Below, one piece after another: positions 43,856 to 52,774 of a stretch of DNA of 64,000 nt. Source of the stretch: Peribacillus simplex (GTDB lineage: Bacteria; Bacillota; Bacilli; Bacillales; DSM-1321); assembly GCF_001578185.1 (NCBI RefSeq), contig NZ_CP011008.1, positions 4,058,001-4,122,000 on the forward strand. Reading direction: 5' to 3'. The notes below the pieces were generated by a model. It was given only the letters and a program-made list of their open reading frames with translations. It was not told the origin of the DNA and made no database searches. The translations under genes and the position numbers were made by a program. Positions within the stretch are counted from its first letter, which is position 1, and every line of letters starts with the position of its first letter.

Positions 43856-44182
43856 TCACGAGTATTTGCTCCAAATTCACGAGTATTTACTCCATTCACG
43901 AGTATTTACTCCATTCACGAGTATTTACTCCAAATTCACGAGTATTTGCTCCAAACTCACGAGTATTTGCTCCAAACTCACGAGTATTTGCTCCAAACTC
44001 ACGAGTATTTGCTCCAAACTCACGAGTATTTGCTCCAAACTCACGAGTATTTGCTCCAACTCACGAGTATTTACTCCATTCACGAGTATTTGCTCCATTC
44101 ACGAGTATTTGCTCCAAACTCACGAGTATTTGCTCCAAACTCACGAGTATTTGCTCCAAACTCACGAGTATTTGCTCCAAAC
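43856..44182 (+). repeat. 21-bp tandem repeat, TCACGAGTA family, locus 2 (16 copies)
   Basis: TCACGAGTATTT begins at 43856, 43877, 43896, 43915, 43936, 43957, 43978, 43999, 44020, 44041, 44061, 44080, 44099, 44120, 44141 and 44162. Spacing is 21 bp, or 19-20 in five cases. The linker is TTTGCTCCAAAC or TTTACTCCAT. Degenerate units follow to ~44225. All three plus frames stay open across it because 21 is divisible by three; no start with ribosome site supports translation. Confidence 0.95.
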
Positions 44183-44528
44183 CCGTGGGTATCAGCTTTA
44201 AATCTCGTGAAATAGCACCAAACTCTTAAGTAAATGCATCAAAATCTCGATTTATTGCACTAATTCAAGCAATTCCTCATATTTTCAATATATAAAGCCC
44301 CTTTCGCTAAACAAATCAAAATGATTACTATTTACACTTTAGAAAAACAACTCTTTTTCTTGACTGCCCTTCATTATAAAACGTAATAATTACTTTACAA
44401 GGTTTTTTTCATTATTGTTAAACGGCCCGTACCTTCAGCTTTCAAGGTACTACCGCTTTACATGATGATAAGTCATCGACTTTTTCGATAAAAAAAACTC
44501 CTGAAAGTTTATTTCAGGAGTTCTATTT
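44183..44528. other. Intergenic region with a possible small RNA
   Basis: A plus-strand TTGACT (44360-44365) and TAATAA (44384-44389), 18 bp apart, lie ~110 bp before a terminator with T run at 44496-44530. Between them is a hairpin GTACCTT/AAGGTAC (44429-44450). Together these could make a ~130-nt RNA. No ORF with a ribosome site is present. Confidence 0.3.
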
Positions 44529-44530
44529 TT
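44494..44530. terminator. Bidirectional terminator after mtlD
   Basis: AACTCCTGAAA pairs with TTTCAGGAGTT around a short loop; A run on the left and T run on the right serve both strands. Confidence 0.92.
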
Positions 44531-45674
44531 ATTTTTTCAAGTCGTTGTAGTGATTGATAACTTCTTTGGTTATTTCGCTATTTTCGTCCAATCCGCTAAC
44601 TTCTTTAAGTGTGGTAGCTATACCGTGTTCTTTGATCATCGTTTGCAGTTTAAGGGCTTCTTCATCTTCGTTAAAATCAAAGAGTAAAGCGGCGGCTATC
44701 GCCTTTGCCAGATTAGTATAGGAAAGTCCGGCTTTTTTAGCTTCTACGGCAGGGCGCACGAGACGGTCGTTTGGCCCGAGCTTACGCAGCGGTGAACGGC
44801 CGACTCTATTCACCGAGTCATTCAGGTAGGAGTTTTTAAATCGATTAATGATTTTTTCGATATACTGTTGATGCTCATCTGCGTCCAAACCGTATTGCTT
44901 TATTAAATAAGCACCCGTTTCCCCTAGGGTTTTCTTGACTTGCTCTACAATGCCTGTGTCTTCCAATGATTGGTCAATCGTCGATTTTTTATTTTTGAGA
45001 TAGCCGAGGTAAGCAATAACGGCATGTCCTGTATTAACGGTGAACAGTTTTCTCTCAATGAATGGAGCGAGTTCTTTTACAATGGTCATCCCTTCCACGG
45101 CAGGAACGCTTTCATTCGTTTCAACGACCCATTCATAATAAGGTTCCACCAAAACATCGAGTGATCCTTCGTTATTTTGGATAGGAACGATGCGATCGAC
45201 TGCTGAGTTAAAGAAGTATACTTTATCGGCTAGTTTTTCTTTTGTATCTTGATCCAAGTTTTCTAGAATGTACCCTTCTAAAAGGTCTGTTGCCGATATT
45301 TGGTTTTCACAAGCGATCACATATAATTTTTCATCGGTTTCCTTCACCCTTGAGGCTAACCCTTTTGCAATTAAGGGAGCGATATGAGGCAAAATATTGG
45401 GACCGATAGCAGTGGTAAGGTAGGTTGCTTCGGAAATTGCCTTTATGATTTCCTCTTCCTGCTTTAAGCTGTTTAATCCCGAAACATTTTCTACTGTTAC
45501 GGATTCTTGTTGATCAGTAGCCAGTTTGACTTGATATTGCTTTTTATCATTTAACTGATCGATGATTTGATCGGCTATGTCCACAAAAGTCACATGATAT
45601 CCAGATTGTGAAAAGAGTGCTCCGATAAATCCTCTTCCAATATTTCCTGCACCGAAATGTACTGCTTGTTTCAT
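44529..45674 (-). CDS. mtlD: Mannitol-1-phosphate 5-dehydrogenase
   Basis: 381 aa. It oxidises mannitol-1-phosphate from the PTS to fructose-6-phosphate. The NAD fold begins HFGAGNIGRGFIGALF. The polyol dehydrogenase catalytic region is visible as ERKLFTVNTGHAVIAYLGYL and SPLRKLGPNDRLVRPA. ATG 45674 is used because AAAGGGATG lies upstream; it starts 6 bases after the mtlR stop. Last gene of mtlA-mtlR-mtlD. Confidence 0.96.
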   Translation of the reverse strand: MKQAVHFGAGNIGRGFIGALFSQSGYHVTFVDIADQIIDQLNDKKQYQVKLATDQQESVTVENVSGLNSLKQEEEIIKAISEATYLTTAIGPNILPHIAPLIAKGLASRVKETDEKLYVIACENQISATDLLEGYILENLDQDTKEKLADKVYFFNSAVDRIVPIQNNEGSLDVLVEPYYEWVVETNESVPAVEGMTIVKELAPFIERKLFTVNTGHAVIAYLGYLKNKKSTIDQSLEDTGIVEQVKKTLGETGAYLIKQYGLDADEHQQYIEKIINRFKNSYLNDSVNRVGRSPLRKLGPNDRLVRPAVEAKKAGLSYTNLAKAIAAALLFDFNEDEEALKLQTMIKEHGIATTLKEVSGLDENSEITKEVINHYNDLKK

Positions 45675-45679
45675 TACAA

Positions 45680-47764
45680 TCATCCCTTTATCAAGTTAGT
45701 ATATAAATAGTCCAAAAATACGGCTTCCAGCCTTCTGTTAATCATTTCTTCGTCCGAAGATGAAAAAATCATGATGGATTCATTGCTTTCAATTAAGCTT
45801 GAGCTTATTAAGCTGACGATTTCCTGTTGCTTCACACTCAATTCTTCAGGTGCCAGCATCAGCAGTAAATTTTTCATATGGACGTCATTTCCATCCATAC
45901 CTTTGACCAGACGATATTCCTCCAGGTGGGCCACCTGGAATATCAGTTCTTTCACATTCTTGTGTCTCGTATGGAAAAGGCCCATTCCAGTGCCAGGAAT
46001 GCCTAAACCACCTTTTTTTTCCCGTTCGTTCAAGGATTCGATTACATCATCCGCACCCATTAGCAGTGATTCATTTTCAGCCATCCTGACCATTTCTTCG
46101 ATGATTTCTGGATGTCCTTTTAGATGCGGCAGCCGATAAAACCGGAAATTATCCATGATTGACTCGATGCTCTGCTGGGCATCTTTCAATTCCTGCAGCA
46201 CTTCTTTCAATTCGCCATCCTCTTTTTTGGGCAGGCTATGGGCTGAATGACTGCCATAACGCTTATTCTTCGTGAAGTTTTCGATATTCTTCCTTAAATA
46301 ATTCCTGATGTTCAATATATTATCTTCACTCAAAAGAGGGGATACGAGGATATAATCCATATCAATATATGGAAGACGAACGGTAGAAATGATCACATCA
46401 TAGTTTTTCAGGCTGCCTTGCTGCTGGATGTCTTTGATCGTCTTGATTTCTACAGTCTCGATTTCGATGATTTCTTTTTTGATCCGGCTTGCAAGCATCT
46501 TCGACGTACCGATACCTGTCGGGCAAACGATGAGTGCCCTTATTGATATTTCTTCCTCCCGCAGCACTAATGCAGATCCGAAATGCAGGACGATGAAGGC
46601 TATTTCATCTTCAGGAAATTCTTTTATTTCTTTGAATCCTTTTTCCAGACTTGTCTTCACTGCCAAAAAGAGAACCGGATACTTTCGTTTAATATCTTCG
46701 GTTAAGGGGTTGTACAATCCCATTTCCTGTTTGATCCGGAAAAGTGACGGTTCCATATGGGCAAGGAGCCCTTGATACAATGGGAAATCCTTGGTCAAAT
46801 CGATTTGCAGTTGTGCCGAAACATCTTTTATCAGGTTCCTTATCAGCTGGCCTAATACCACACTGTCATATGGAACGGCATCAGCCGCATGAAGCTTGGA
46901 ACCTTTAAGGATGGCTGCCAGGTAGCTTATATCATCGATGGTAAAAGAGACTTCCAGCATGGTGCTGAGTTCCTTGCCTATTTTATTCATGAGATTATTC
47001 TCATCGGAAAGTTCCCTTATTTTCTTGAAGTCCTTCTCCAAAAAAAATTGGCTTTCATTCCTTTGCAGGGTTACATAAATATGTACTATTAACCCTATAT
47101 ACCCGCTATCCGCCAAACGAGAATGGACACTGTTAAAAGTGGAAAACAGCACCCCATCGATAGCCAGAAGATATTCGGGATCGAAATAGTCGAGGATTTT
47201 CGCTTCTGGGAATTTTCCTTCTTGCAACAAAAATAAACTTTCAATCAGCTCTTCATTAAAAAAGTGCAAAAAATAGGCTGCTTGGGCTTTCCGTTTATTT
47301 TCTTCAGTGCCGGCAAGCTCTATTCCGACTCCCCTTTTTCTCGTAATCACGATATTAAAATTCTTTAACCATTCAGTCAGTTCGTCCAAATATGTTGTAA
47401 GAGTCGTAATGCTTATACCGAGATCCCCCGCAAGAACTTGAGTTTTATATGATTCTTCCTGCAGTAAAGCTAACAGGAGATGCAACTTTCTTTCTTTTGG
47501 CGTTTGATCGATTGGATGATTTCCCATCAGATGCTGTACAAGCCGAAAGACTTGTTCATTCTTCCCGTCTATGGTCAGTCCCTCATGCGTATTGCGTGTT
47601 AAATGCAACTCAAATGATTGCAGGATTTTTTCTATGGACTTCAGATCACGTTGAACAGTCCGGACACTCACATTCAGTTGTGTCGCAATGGAAATGGCCG
47701 TATGTTTCCCGGAAGTTTTTATGATCAATTCTATGATTGATTTTTCCCTTGAAGTAATATACAT
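45680..47764 (-). CDS. mtlR: PRD-containing transcriptional activator MtlR
   Basis: 694 aa with the BglG/LicR architecture. An N-terminal winged helix (KHTAISIATQLNVSVRTVQRDLK) and a second HTH (LGISITTLTTYLDEL) are followed by two PRD domains (~200-410). A Gat-type EIIB-like segment has ALIVCPTGIGTSKMLASRIKKEI (Cys ~421), and a C-terminal EIIA-like domain ends the protein. Activity is set by PTS phosphorylation: mannitol and preferred sugars control it through EIIB-type and HPr phosphates. It activates the mtl operon in relatives. Confidence 0.95.
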   Translation of the reverse strand: MYITSREKSIIELIIKTSGKHTAISIATQLNVSVRTVQRDLKSIEKILQSFELHLTRNTHEGLTIDGKNEQVFRLVQHLMGNHPIDQTPKERKLHLLLALLQEESYKTQVLAGDLGISITTLTTYLDELTEWLKNFNIVITRKRGVGIELAGTEENKRKAQAAYFLHFFNEELIESLFLLQEGKFPEAKILDYFDPEYLLAIDGVLFSTFNSVHSRLADSGYIGLIVHIYVTLQRNESQFFLEKDFKKIRELSDENNLMNKIGKELSTMLEVSFTIDDISYLAAILKGSKLHAADAVPYDSVVLGQLIRNLIKDVSAQLQIDLTKDFPLYQGLLAHMEPSLFRIKQEMGLYNPLTEDIKRKYPVLFLAVKTSLEKGFKEIKEFPEDEIAFIVLHFGSALVLREEEISIRALIVCPTGIGTSKMLASRIKKEIIEIETVEIKTIKDIQQQGSLKNYDVIISTVRLPYIDMDYILVSPLLSEDNILNIRNYLRKNIENFTKNKRYGSHSAHSLPKKEDGELKEVLQELKDAQQSIESIMDNFRFYRLPHLKGHPEIIEEMVRMAENESLLMGADDVIESLNEREKKGGLGIPGTGMGLFHTRHKNVKELIFQVAHLEEYRLVKGMDGNDVHMKNLLLMLAPEELSVKQQEIVSLISSSLIESNESIMIFSSSDEEMINRRLEAVFLDYLYTNLIKG

Positions 47765-47805
47765 GCTACCAACTCATTTCTGGTGGAGTAACACGAGAAA
47801 ATACT

Positions 47806-47840
47806 GAATAGAAAAGCGTAAAACGCTTTTCTATTCTTGG
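47806..47840 (-). terminator. Hairpin between mtlA and mtlR
   Basis: AATAGAAAAGCGT pairs perfectly with ACGCTTTTCTATT around AAA. T-rich ends; probably a partial terminator or processing site lowering mtlR and mtlD relative to mtlA. Confidence 0.75.
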
Positions 47841-47850
47841 TTAAGTTTAT

Positions 47851-49794
47851 TTAATTATTTCCGACATCTATAATATCCATCAATTCCCTGGCTGATGTGG
47901 CTTTAACCATCTTTTCGATATTCTCCATCTCAGAGCAGGTAACCGCAATGCCAGATAGAATTTCAAGATGTGTTCCGTCCTTGCCGGCAATGCCGAATAT
48001 CAATCGTGCCTTTTGGCCGTCAAAGTCAACACCATCAGGAATTTGTAGAACGGTAAATCCAGATTTAAGGACATCTTTCTTCGCTTCCTCGGTTCCGTGC
48101 GGAATGGCTACATCATTCCCCATATAGGTTGAAGTCAATTCATCACGGGCAATCATTGCTTCAATATAGCTTTCCTTAACGTACCCTGCATTGACCAAAG
48201 CTCTTCCCGCAAAGCGGATCGCTTCTTCCTTATTGGCGAATTGTTGATTAAGGAAGACGTTTTCTTCGCGAAGCAATTCATTATCATCCTGTTCATCTTC
48301 GTTGATGCCAGGTTCAATTGAATGTTCACGAACACCGGGAACCTTCTCTTCAGCATCTTCGACGATTTCATGCAGCTCGTCAAGGCCGTCATCCTGAAGA
48401 CGTGCAAGCAATGAATCGTATTCAGGGCTCGATAGGAAATTATCGACGGATACATGATAAGCATTCGGCACTTTATTCTGTGCCCTTGGAGTTAACTCTT
48501 CCTGTGTTATGACGATTTGTGCATCAGCAGGAATGTTCGAGATCGCTGTATTGGTCACGGTGATATTCAATCCGGCTTCCTTCACCTTCTTACGAAGCAG
48601 CGAAGCTCCCATCGCACTTGATCCCATCCCAGCATCACAGGCAAATATTATTTTGCTGACGTTTGTCGGCATCGTTCCTGGATCTGAAGCGAATACATCA
48701 GCAACAGAGCTTTTCTTGCCTTTCATTTCTTGCATTTTTTTCGCGGCATCTTCAATATTCTCTTCAGATTGCTTTCCTGTTTTCAAGACGAATGCACCGA
48801 CGATGAATGAAACAAGGGCGGCTACGATCACGCCTGCAAAGTTAGCAATATATGCGCCCGCATTATGCGGAGTTACTGCTGTAATGGCAAGTATGCTTCC
48901 TGGAGAAGCTGGAGCGAACAATCCTCCGCCTAAAAGCACCAAAGTGAAAACCCCACTCATGCCTCCAAGAATGACCGCTAAGAATAACATCGGTTTCATT
49001 AGGATATAAGGGAAATAAATTTCATGGATCCCGCCGAAGAAATGAATGATGGCAGCTCCCGGCGCCGATTTCTTCGCAGTACCTTTTCCAAAAAAGCAAT
49101 AGGCAAGCAGTACGCCAATACCTGGACCAGGATTAGATTCCAGGAGGAACAAGATGGAAGACCCTGTTTGTTTTACTTGCTCTACACCGATTGGTGATAG
49201 TACACCATGATTAATGGCATTGTTCAAGAACAATACCTTGGCAGGCTCGATCAGGATACTTGTCAAAGGCAGTAAACCTGTACCGACAAGCCAATCGACT
49301 CCTGCTACAAGCCATCCTGTAAATACGTCTACAGCAGGCCCGATGGCCAAGAAGGATAGAATGGATAATAAGCCCCCAAGTATCCCCGCCGAGAAATTAT
49401 TTACAAGCATTTCAAAGCCGGCTTTTATTTTCCCTTCAATCAGTTGATCGAATTTCTTGATGGCATAACCGCCGAACGGTCCCATTATCATTGCACCAAG
49501 GAACATCGGGATGTCAGAACCAACGATGACACCCATTGTCGCAATGGCACCAACTACGCCACCTCTATGGTCATGGATTAGCTTACCACCTGTATAACCA
49601 ATTAAAAGCGGCAGTAAAAACGTAACCATTGGTGTAACCATTTTGGCAAGGCTTTCATTTGGCAGGAAACCAGATGGTATGAATAGGGCAGTGATTAACC
49701 CCCATGCTATGAAAGCTGATATATTCGGCATGACCATTGAACTTAGAAAGTTACCGAATTTTTGAACGGCAACCTTTATATTAAAGTGAGCCAT
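47851..49794 (-). CDS. mtlA: Mannitol-specific PTS enzyme EIICBA
   Basis: 647 aa, one chain holding all three mannitol PTS domains: EIIC membrane part (~1-345, FGGIHEIYFPYILMKPMLFLA), EIIB with CDAGMGSSAMGASLLRKK (Cys ~390) and EIIA with VAIPHGTEEAK (phosphorylated His ~565). B. subtilis splits off EIIA as MtlF; here it is fused, as in E. coli. Start ATG with GGGAAGAG. First gene of the operon. Confidence 0.97.
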   Translation of the reverse strand: MAHFNIKVAVQKFGNFLSSMVMPNISAFIAWGLITALFIPSGFLPNESLAKMVTPMVTFLLPLLIGYTGGKLIHDHRGGVVGAIATMGVIVGSDIPMFLGAMIMGPFGGYAIKKFDQLIEGKIKAGFEMLVNNFSAGILGGLLSILSFLAIGPAVDVFTGWLVAGVDWLVGTGLLPLTSILIEPAKVLFLNNAINHGVLSPIGVEQVKQTGSSILFLLESNPGPGIGVLLAYCFFGKGTAKKSAPGAAIIHFFGGIHEIYFPYILMKPMLFLAVILGGMSGVFTLVLLGGGLFAPASPGSILAITAVTPHNAGAYIANFAGVIVAALVSFIVGAFVLKTGKQSEENIEDAAKKMQEMKGKKSSVADVFASDPGTMPTNVSKIIFACDAGMGSSAMGASLLRKKVKEAGLNITVTNTAISNIPADAQIVITQEELTPRAQNKVPNAYHVSVDNFLSSPEYDSLLARLQDDGLDELHEIVEDAEEKVPGVREHSIEPGINEDEQDDNELLREENVFLNQQFANKEEAIRFAGRALVNAGYVKESYIEAMIARDELTSTYMGNDVAIPHGTEEAKKDVLKSGFTVLQIPDGVDFDGQKARLIFGIAGKDGTHLEILSGIAVTCSEMENIEKMVKATSARELMDIIDVGNN

Positions 49795-49836
49795 TTTGCT
49801 CTCTTCCCTTCATATTAATATTGTTTCATTAATCTT

Positions 49837-49850
49837 AAGGTACGTACCTT
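49837..49850. promoter_or_regulatory. Perfect 14-bp palindrome upstream of mtlA
   Basis: AAGGTACGTACCTT lies 43 bp before the mtlA start and could be an operator. Half-sites of the same sequence form the hairpin at 44429-44450 beyond mtlD. No known MtlR consensus is matched. Confidence 0.35.
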
Positions 49851-49964
49851 CCGCATTCAATAAAACAAAAAGCTAACTTTGTCGCGAAAGGGAAGACAAA
49901 CATAATGTATCTCAGTTTTCCAGATTTATTCAGCTTATGATGTTTATCGGAAAATGAATAAAAG

Positions 49965-50001
49965 AGTCCCATTCGCATCTTTACGAAGGGGACTCTTTTC
50001 A
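49965..50001. terminator. Terminator downstream of citM
   Basis: AAAAGAGTCCC pairs with GGGACTCTTTT around an ~11-bp partly paired loop; T-rich on both strands. Confidence 0.88.
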
Positions 50002-50021
50002 AAATTGGGATATGATCTTTC

Positions 50022-51314
50022 TTATAGTGGGATGATTCCCAATAGGACTGCTACCACTATCATGACAAGCGTCGATCCGCATGCCCATTTCAGGAAAGTG
50101 CGCTGCAATGCCCCGAAATCTTCCCCTACCATTCCAATCAATAGATAAGTAGATGGAACAAGCGGGCTTAATAGATGGACAGGCAATCCTAAAAGTGAAG
50201 CTCTACCAATCAAAGCAGGGTCAATTCCATAAGCAGCTCCCGCTTTGGCAAGTAATGGGAGTACTCCATAATAAAATGCGTCATTAGACATGAAGAACGT
50301 GAAAGGTGCTGAGATGATGGCCGTAATGACGGCAAAATGTGCACCCATTTGATCTGGAATGTGCTGAATCAAAGAGTTTGCCATGGCATCCACCATTTCC
50401 GTACCTGCAAGGATCCCAGTAAAGACACCTGCCGCAAAAATCATCGAAACGACAGATAAAGCATTGTCCGCATAGTTTGCCACACGTTCTTTTTGATCAC
50501 TGAGTTTCGGATAATTAACCGTAATGGCAATGGCAAAACCTATCATGAACAGAACCGCTGAAGGCATAAGTTCCATTATCAGCGCCACCAGCAAGGTAAG
50601 AGTCAATGCGTAATTGAATATAATCAATTTTGGACGCTTAATATAAGCATCTTCCGTTGCTGCGGCATGCTGTGCAACAGCATGATAATCGACCTCTATG
50701 ATCCCAATTCTCTTTCTTTCTTTTTTACCCAGGCAATATGCCATGAAAAGGACGAATAGGACTCCGCCAATCATCGCAGGAATGACAGGGGTGAAAACAT
50801 CGGACATTTCAAGTTTCAAAGCGGTCATCACCCGTGCTGTAGGGCCTCCCCAAGGAAGAAGATTCATTACACCAGATGACGAAACGGCAATACCGGCCAA
50901 TACAAGCGGTCTCATTCCAATCCGTTTATATAGCGGAAGCATGGCAGAAATCGTTATCATATATGTTGTCGTACCATCTCCATCCAAGGAAATGAGCAAG
51001 GCCAGGACGGCTGTGCCGATGGCAATTTTGACTGGATCTCCTTTTACAAGCCTAAGGATCGTATTGATGATTGGATCAAAAACTCCAGCATCGATCAAAA
51101 TGCCAAAGAAAAGAATCGCAAATAAAATCATGATCCCAGTTGGAGCTACACCTTTGATCCCTTCCAACGCCATCTCACCCATTTTACCGCCAAACCCGCC
51201 AATAAGTGCGAAGGCACTTGGTACTGCAATCAAAGCTATCATGGCTGAAAGTCGCCCTGTCATAATTAAAATCATAAACACTACTATCATCAGGTATCCT
51301 AATAAAGCGAGCAT
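50022..51314 (-). CDS. citM: CitMHS-family metal-citrate transporter
   Basis: 430 aa, about eleven membrane segments. CitMHS motifs are ISLDGDGTTTYMITISAMLPLYKRIGM, SSSGVMNLLPWGGPTARV and FFMSNDAFYYGVLPLL. It imports citrate complexed with divalent metal by proton symport. ATG 51314 is chosen for 8-base spacing from GAGGAG; starts at 51320 and 51323 are alternatives. CitS/CitT lie 1.5 kb upstream on the same strand, and two cre-like sites precede the gene, giving induction by citrate and repression by glucose. Confidence 0.94.
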   Translation of the reverse strand: MLALLGYLMIVVFMILIMTGRLSAMIALIAVPSAFALIGGFGGKMGEMALEGIKGVAPTGIMILFAILFFGILIDAGVFDPIINTILRLVKGDPVKIAIGTAVLALLISLDGDGTTTYMITISAMLPLYKRIGMRPLVLAGIAVSSSGVMNLLPWGGPTARVMTALKLEMSDVFTPVIPAMIGGVLFVLFMAYCLGKKERKRIGIIEVDYHAVAQHAAATEDAYIKRPKLIIFNYALTLTLLVALIMELMPSAVLFMIGFAIAITVNYPKLSDQKERVANYADNALSVVSMIFAAGVFTGILAGTEMVDAMANSLIQHIPDQMGAHFAVITAIISAPFTFFMSNDAFYYGVLPLLAKAGAAYGIDPALIGRASLLGLPVHLLSPLVPSTYLLIGMVGEDFGALQRTFLKWACGSTLVMIVVAVLLGIIPL

Positions 51315-51353
51315 ATCCATCACTCCTCATCTTCTAATAAGATAAATTGTATA

Positions 51354-51367
51354 TGAAAACGCTTCAT
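51354..51367 (+). promoter_or_regulatory. cre-like site upstream of citM (one mismatch)
   Basis: TGAAAACGCTTCAT differs from the catabolite-responsive element consensus TGWAARCGYTWNCW in one position. It lies 40 bp upstream of the citM start. Confidence 0.6.
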
Positions 51368-51368
51368 C

Positions 51369-51382
51369 TGTAAGCGTTTTCA
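51369..51382 (-). promoter_or_regulatory. cre site (CcpA operator) upstream of citM
   Basis: On the minus strand TGAAAACGCTTACA fits the cre consensus TGWAARCGYTWNCW at every position; it is centred ~60 bp from the start codon. Confidence 0.8.
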
Positions 51383-51530
51383 ATTTATTGTGTTTTAAAA
51401 CTATTTTATCAATTGTGTTCATTGTGTTCACGGAAGCGATTTTTCGAGGAGGAACCGAACGCCACTCACCGGGTTGAATGGCGCGTTCTTTAAGGAAATA
51501 AGCGAATATTCAAGCAAATGATCCGCGCAT

Positions 51531-52412
51531 TTATTCTTCAAATGATAAATTTTCCGGTCCGTCCAAAAGGTCACAGCCGTAATCTATATTGGTCGTTGGT
51601 GTATCGATACTGACTTCCTCGAATTCCAGTTCATCGATCCATACTTGGCCGCGCCCTGAAAGAAGGACCCCGAATGAAATGATGGCACTGTTTTCGGGCA
51701 CATCCAGGACAATATAATAATGGTTCCATTCCGTATCGTTGACGATGGGCCGATTCCCCATATTGTCGAATTGCAAAACATCCTGGAGCGCATTATCCAC
51801 CCTCATCCATAAACCACAAAATCCATCAACACCTTTTGATTTTAAAAAACCCGACAGTTTCATTCTTTTACCAAGGTAATTTTCCGCCTTGAATTGCTGC
51901 ATCATCGTAGCAAATTCCTCCTTGGATTCGGCAGTGACGGATTTCAGGAATCCTGATGCCTGGCCTTTATGGAATGTCTCCCGGTCAATTCCCATTTGAT
52001 AATTGAATGGATGACTCCCGCTTAAATTCCAGCCTTTTAATAATTGTTCGTTTTTCATCGTCATTTCCTCCTTTTGCAAGGTTAGTTTACTTACGAGTTT
52101 CCGATATTGCCCTGGCGGCAGGTCATAATATTTCTTGAATGAACGAGTAAAGGATTCCTGTGTTTCAAAGCGGTAATATAAAGCAATATCGATTATTTTT
52201 TCATCGGTATAAAGCAGCATGTTAGCTGCATTGGCAATTCTTCGATATCGAATATATTCCGATACGGTCACGCCAACCTCCTTGTGAAAAATACGATGAT
52301 AATGAAACTTCGAAAAACCTGCGAACCGTGCGATGTTCTCCAAGGATAATTCGTCTTGTAAGCTATTCTCTATATATTCAATCGTTTTTTGGATGATGGG
52401 GCTATATCTCAT
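51531..52412 (-). CDS. AraC-family regulator with C-terminal effector domain
   Basis: 293 aa. The N-terminal double HTH (~1-100) has the features LSLENIARFAGFSKFHYHRIFHK and IIDIALYYRFETQESFTRSFKKYYDLPPGQYRK. The C-terminal half (~120-293) is a beta-rich domain with GRGQVWIDELEFEEVS, resembling the jelly-roll module attached to such regulators. N-terminal HTH plus C-terminal sensor is the Rob/SoxS-like order. The effector is unknown. It stands between citT and citM on the same strand. Ribosome site AAGGAGG. Confidence 0.88.
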   Translation of the reverse strand: MRYSPIIQKTIEYIENSLQDELSLENIARFAGFSKFHYHRIFHKEVGVTVSEYIRYRRIANAANMLLYTDEKIIDIALYYRFETQESFTRSFKKYYDLPPGQYRKLVSKLTLQKEEMTMKNEQLLKGWNLSGSHPFNYQMGIDRETFHKGQASGFLKSVTAESKEEFATMMQQFKAENYLGKRMKLSGFLKSKGVDGFCGLWMRVDNALQDVLQFDNMGNRPIVNDTEWNHYYIVLDVPENSAIISFGVLLSGRGQVWIDELEFEEVSIDTPTTNIDYGCDLLDGPENLSFEE

Positions 52413-52510
52413 TTCCGAACCTCCTTAAGAAAAGGATAACAGATTAACATATCGTTTTTTTGACATATATTGCTTTTTTCATAATCTTTCAAACGATGCA
52501 TCATAAAAAA

Positions 52511-52731
52511 AGGCTCTTTTCGTAAAGATTTTTGTTTTTAAAACGAAACTATTTAAGGTTGATTGGAGCGGAAGTGCTAGACTCCTGCGGGAGCAGCGGG
52601 ACAGGTGAGACCCCACAGGCGTTTACGCCGAGGAGGCAAACCGCCCGCACCAAGGAAAGCGAGCATCTGGAGGGGAAATCAACCACAACTCACTACCTGG
52701 TAAATAGCAACAAAGTATGTGAAAACAGCCT
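52511..52731. repeat. GC-rich intergenic element with nested inverted ends
   Basis: Outer ends AGGCTCTTTTC (52511-52521) and GAAAACAGCCT (52721-52731) are near-perfect inverted repeats. Inside, GGTTGATTGGAG (from 52557) and its inverse ending AAATCAACC (to ~52684) bound a strongly GC-rich core. The core has CTCCTGCGGGAG and GCGTTTACGC stems. It codes for nothing obvious. It resembles the ~130-220-bp element scattered through many Bacillus genomes; a degenerate relative lies at 31.7 kb. Confidence 0.75.
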
Positions 52732-52738
52732 AAAAAAA

Positions 52739-52768
52739 GACACCTTCAATCTTGAAGGTGTCTCTCAC
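52739..52768 (-). terminator. Terminator of the citS-citT operon
   Basis: GACACCTTCAA pairs with TTGAAGGTGTC around TC; on the minus strand a run of T follows. Confidence 0.93.
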
Positions 52769-52774
52769 TTAATT

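Noticed and set aside
43856..44182. CRISPR array
   Set aside because: Repeat core plus linker repeat together at 19-21 bp; there are no unique ~30-bp spacers, no ~30-bp repeats and no cas genes in the window.
43708..44229. Three overlapping plus-strand frames (173, 135 and 111 codons) across the locus 2 array
   Set aside because: They are the same artefact of a stop-free 21-bp repeat; the peptides (SRVFAPN or HEYLLQT repeats) look like no protein and have no start signal.
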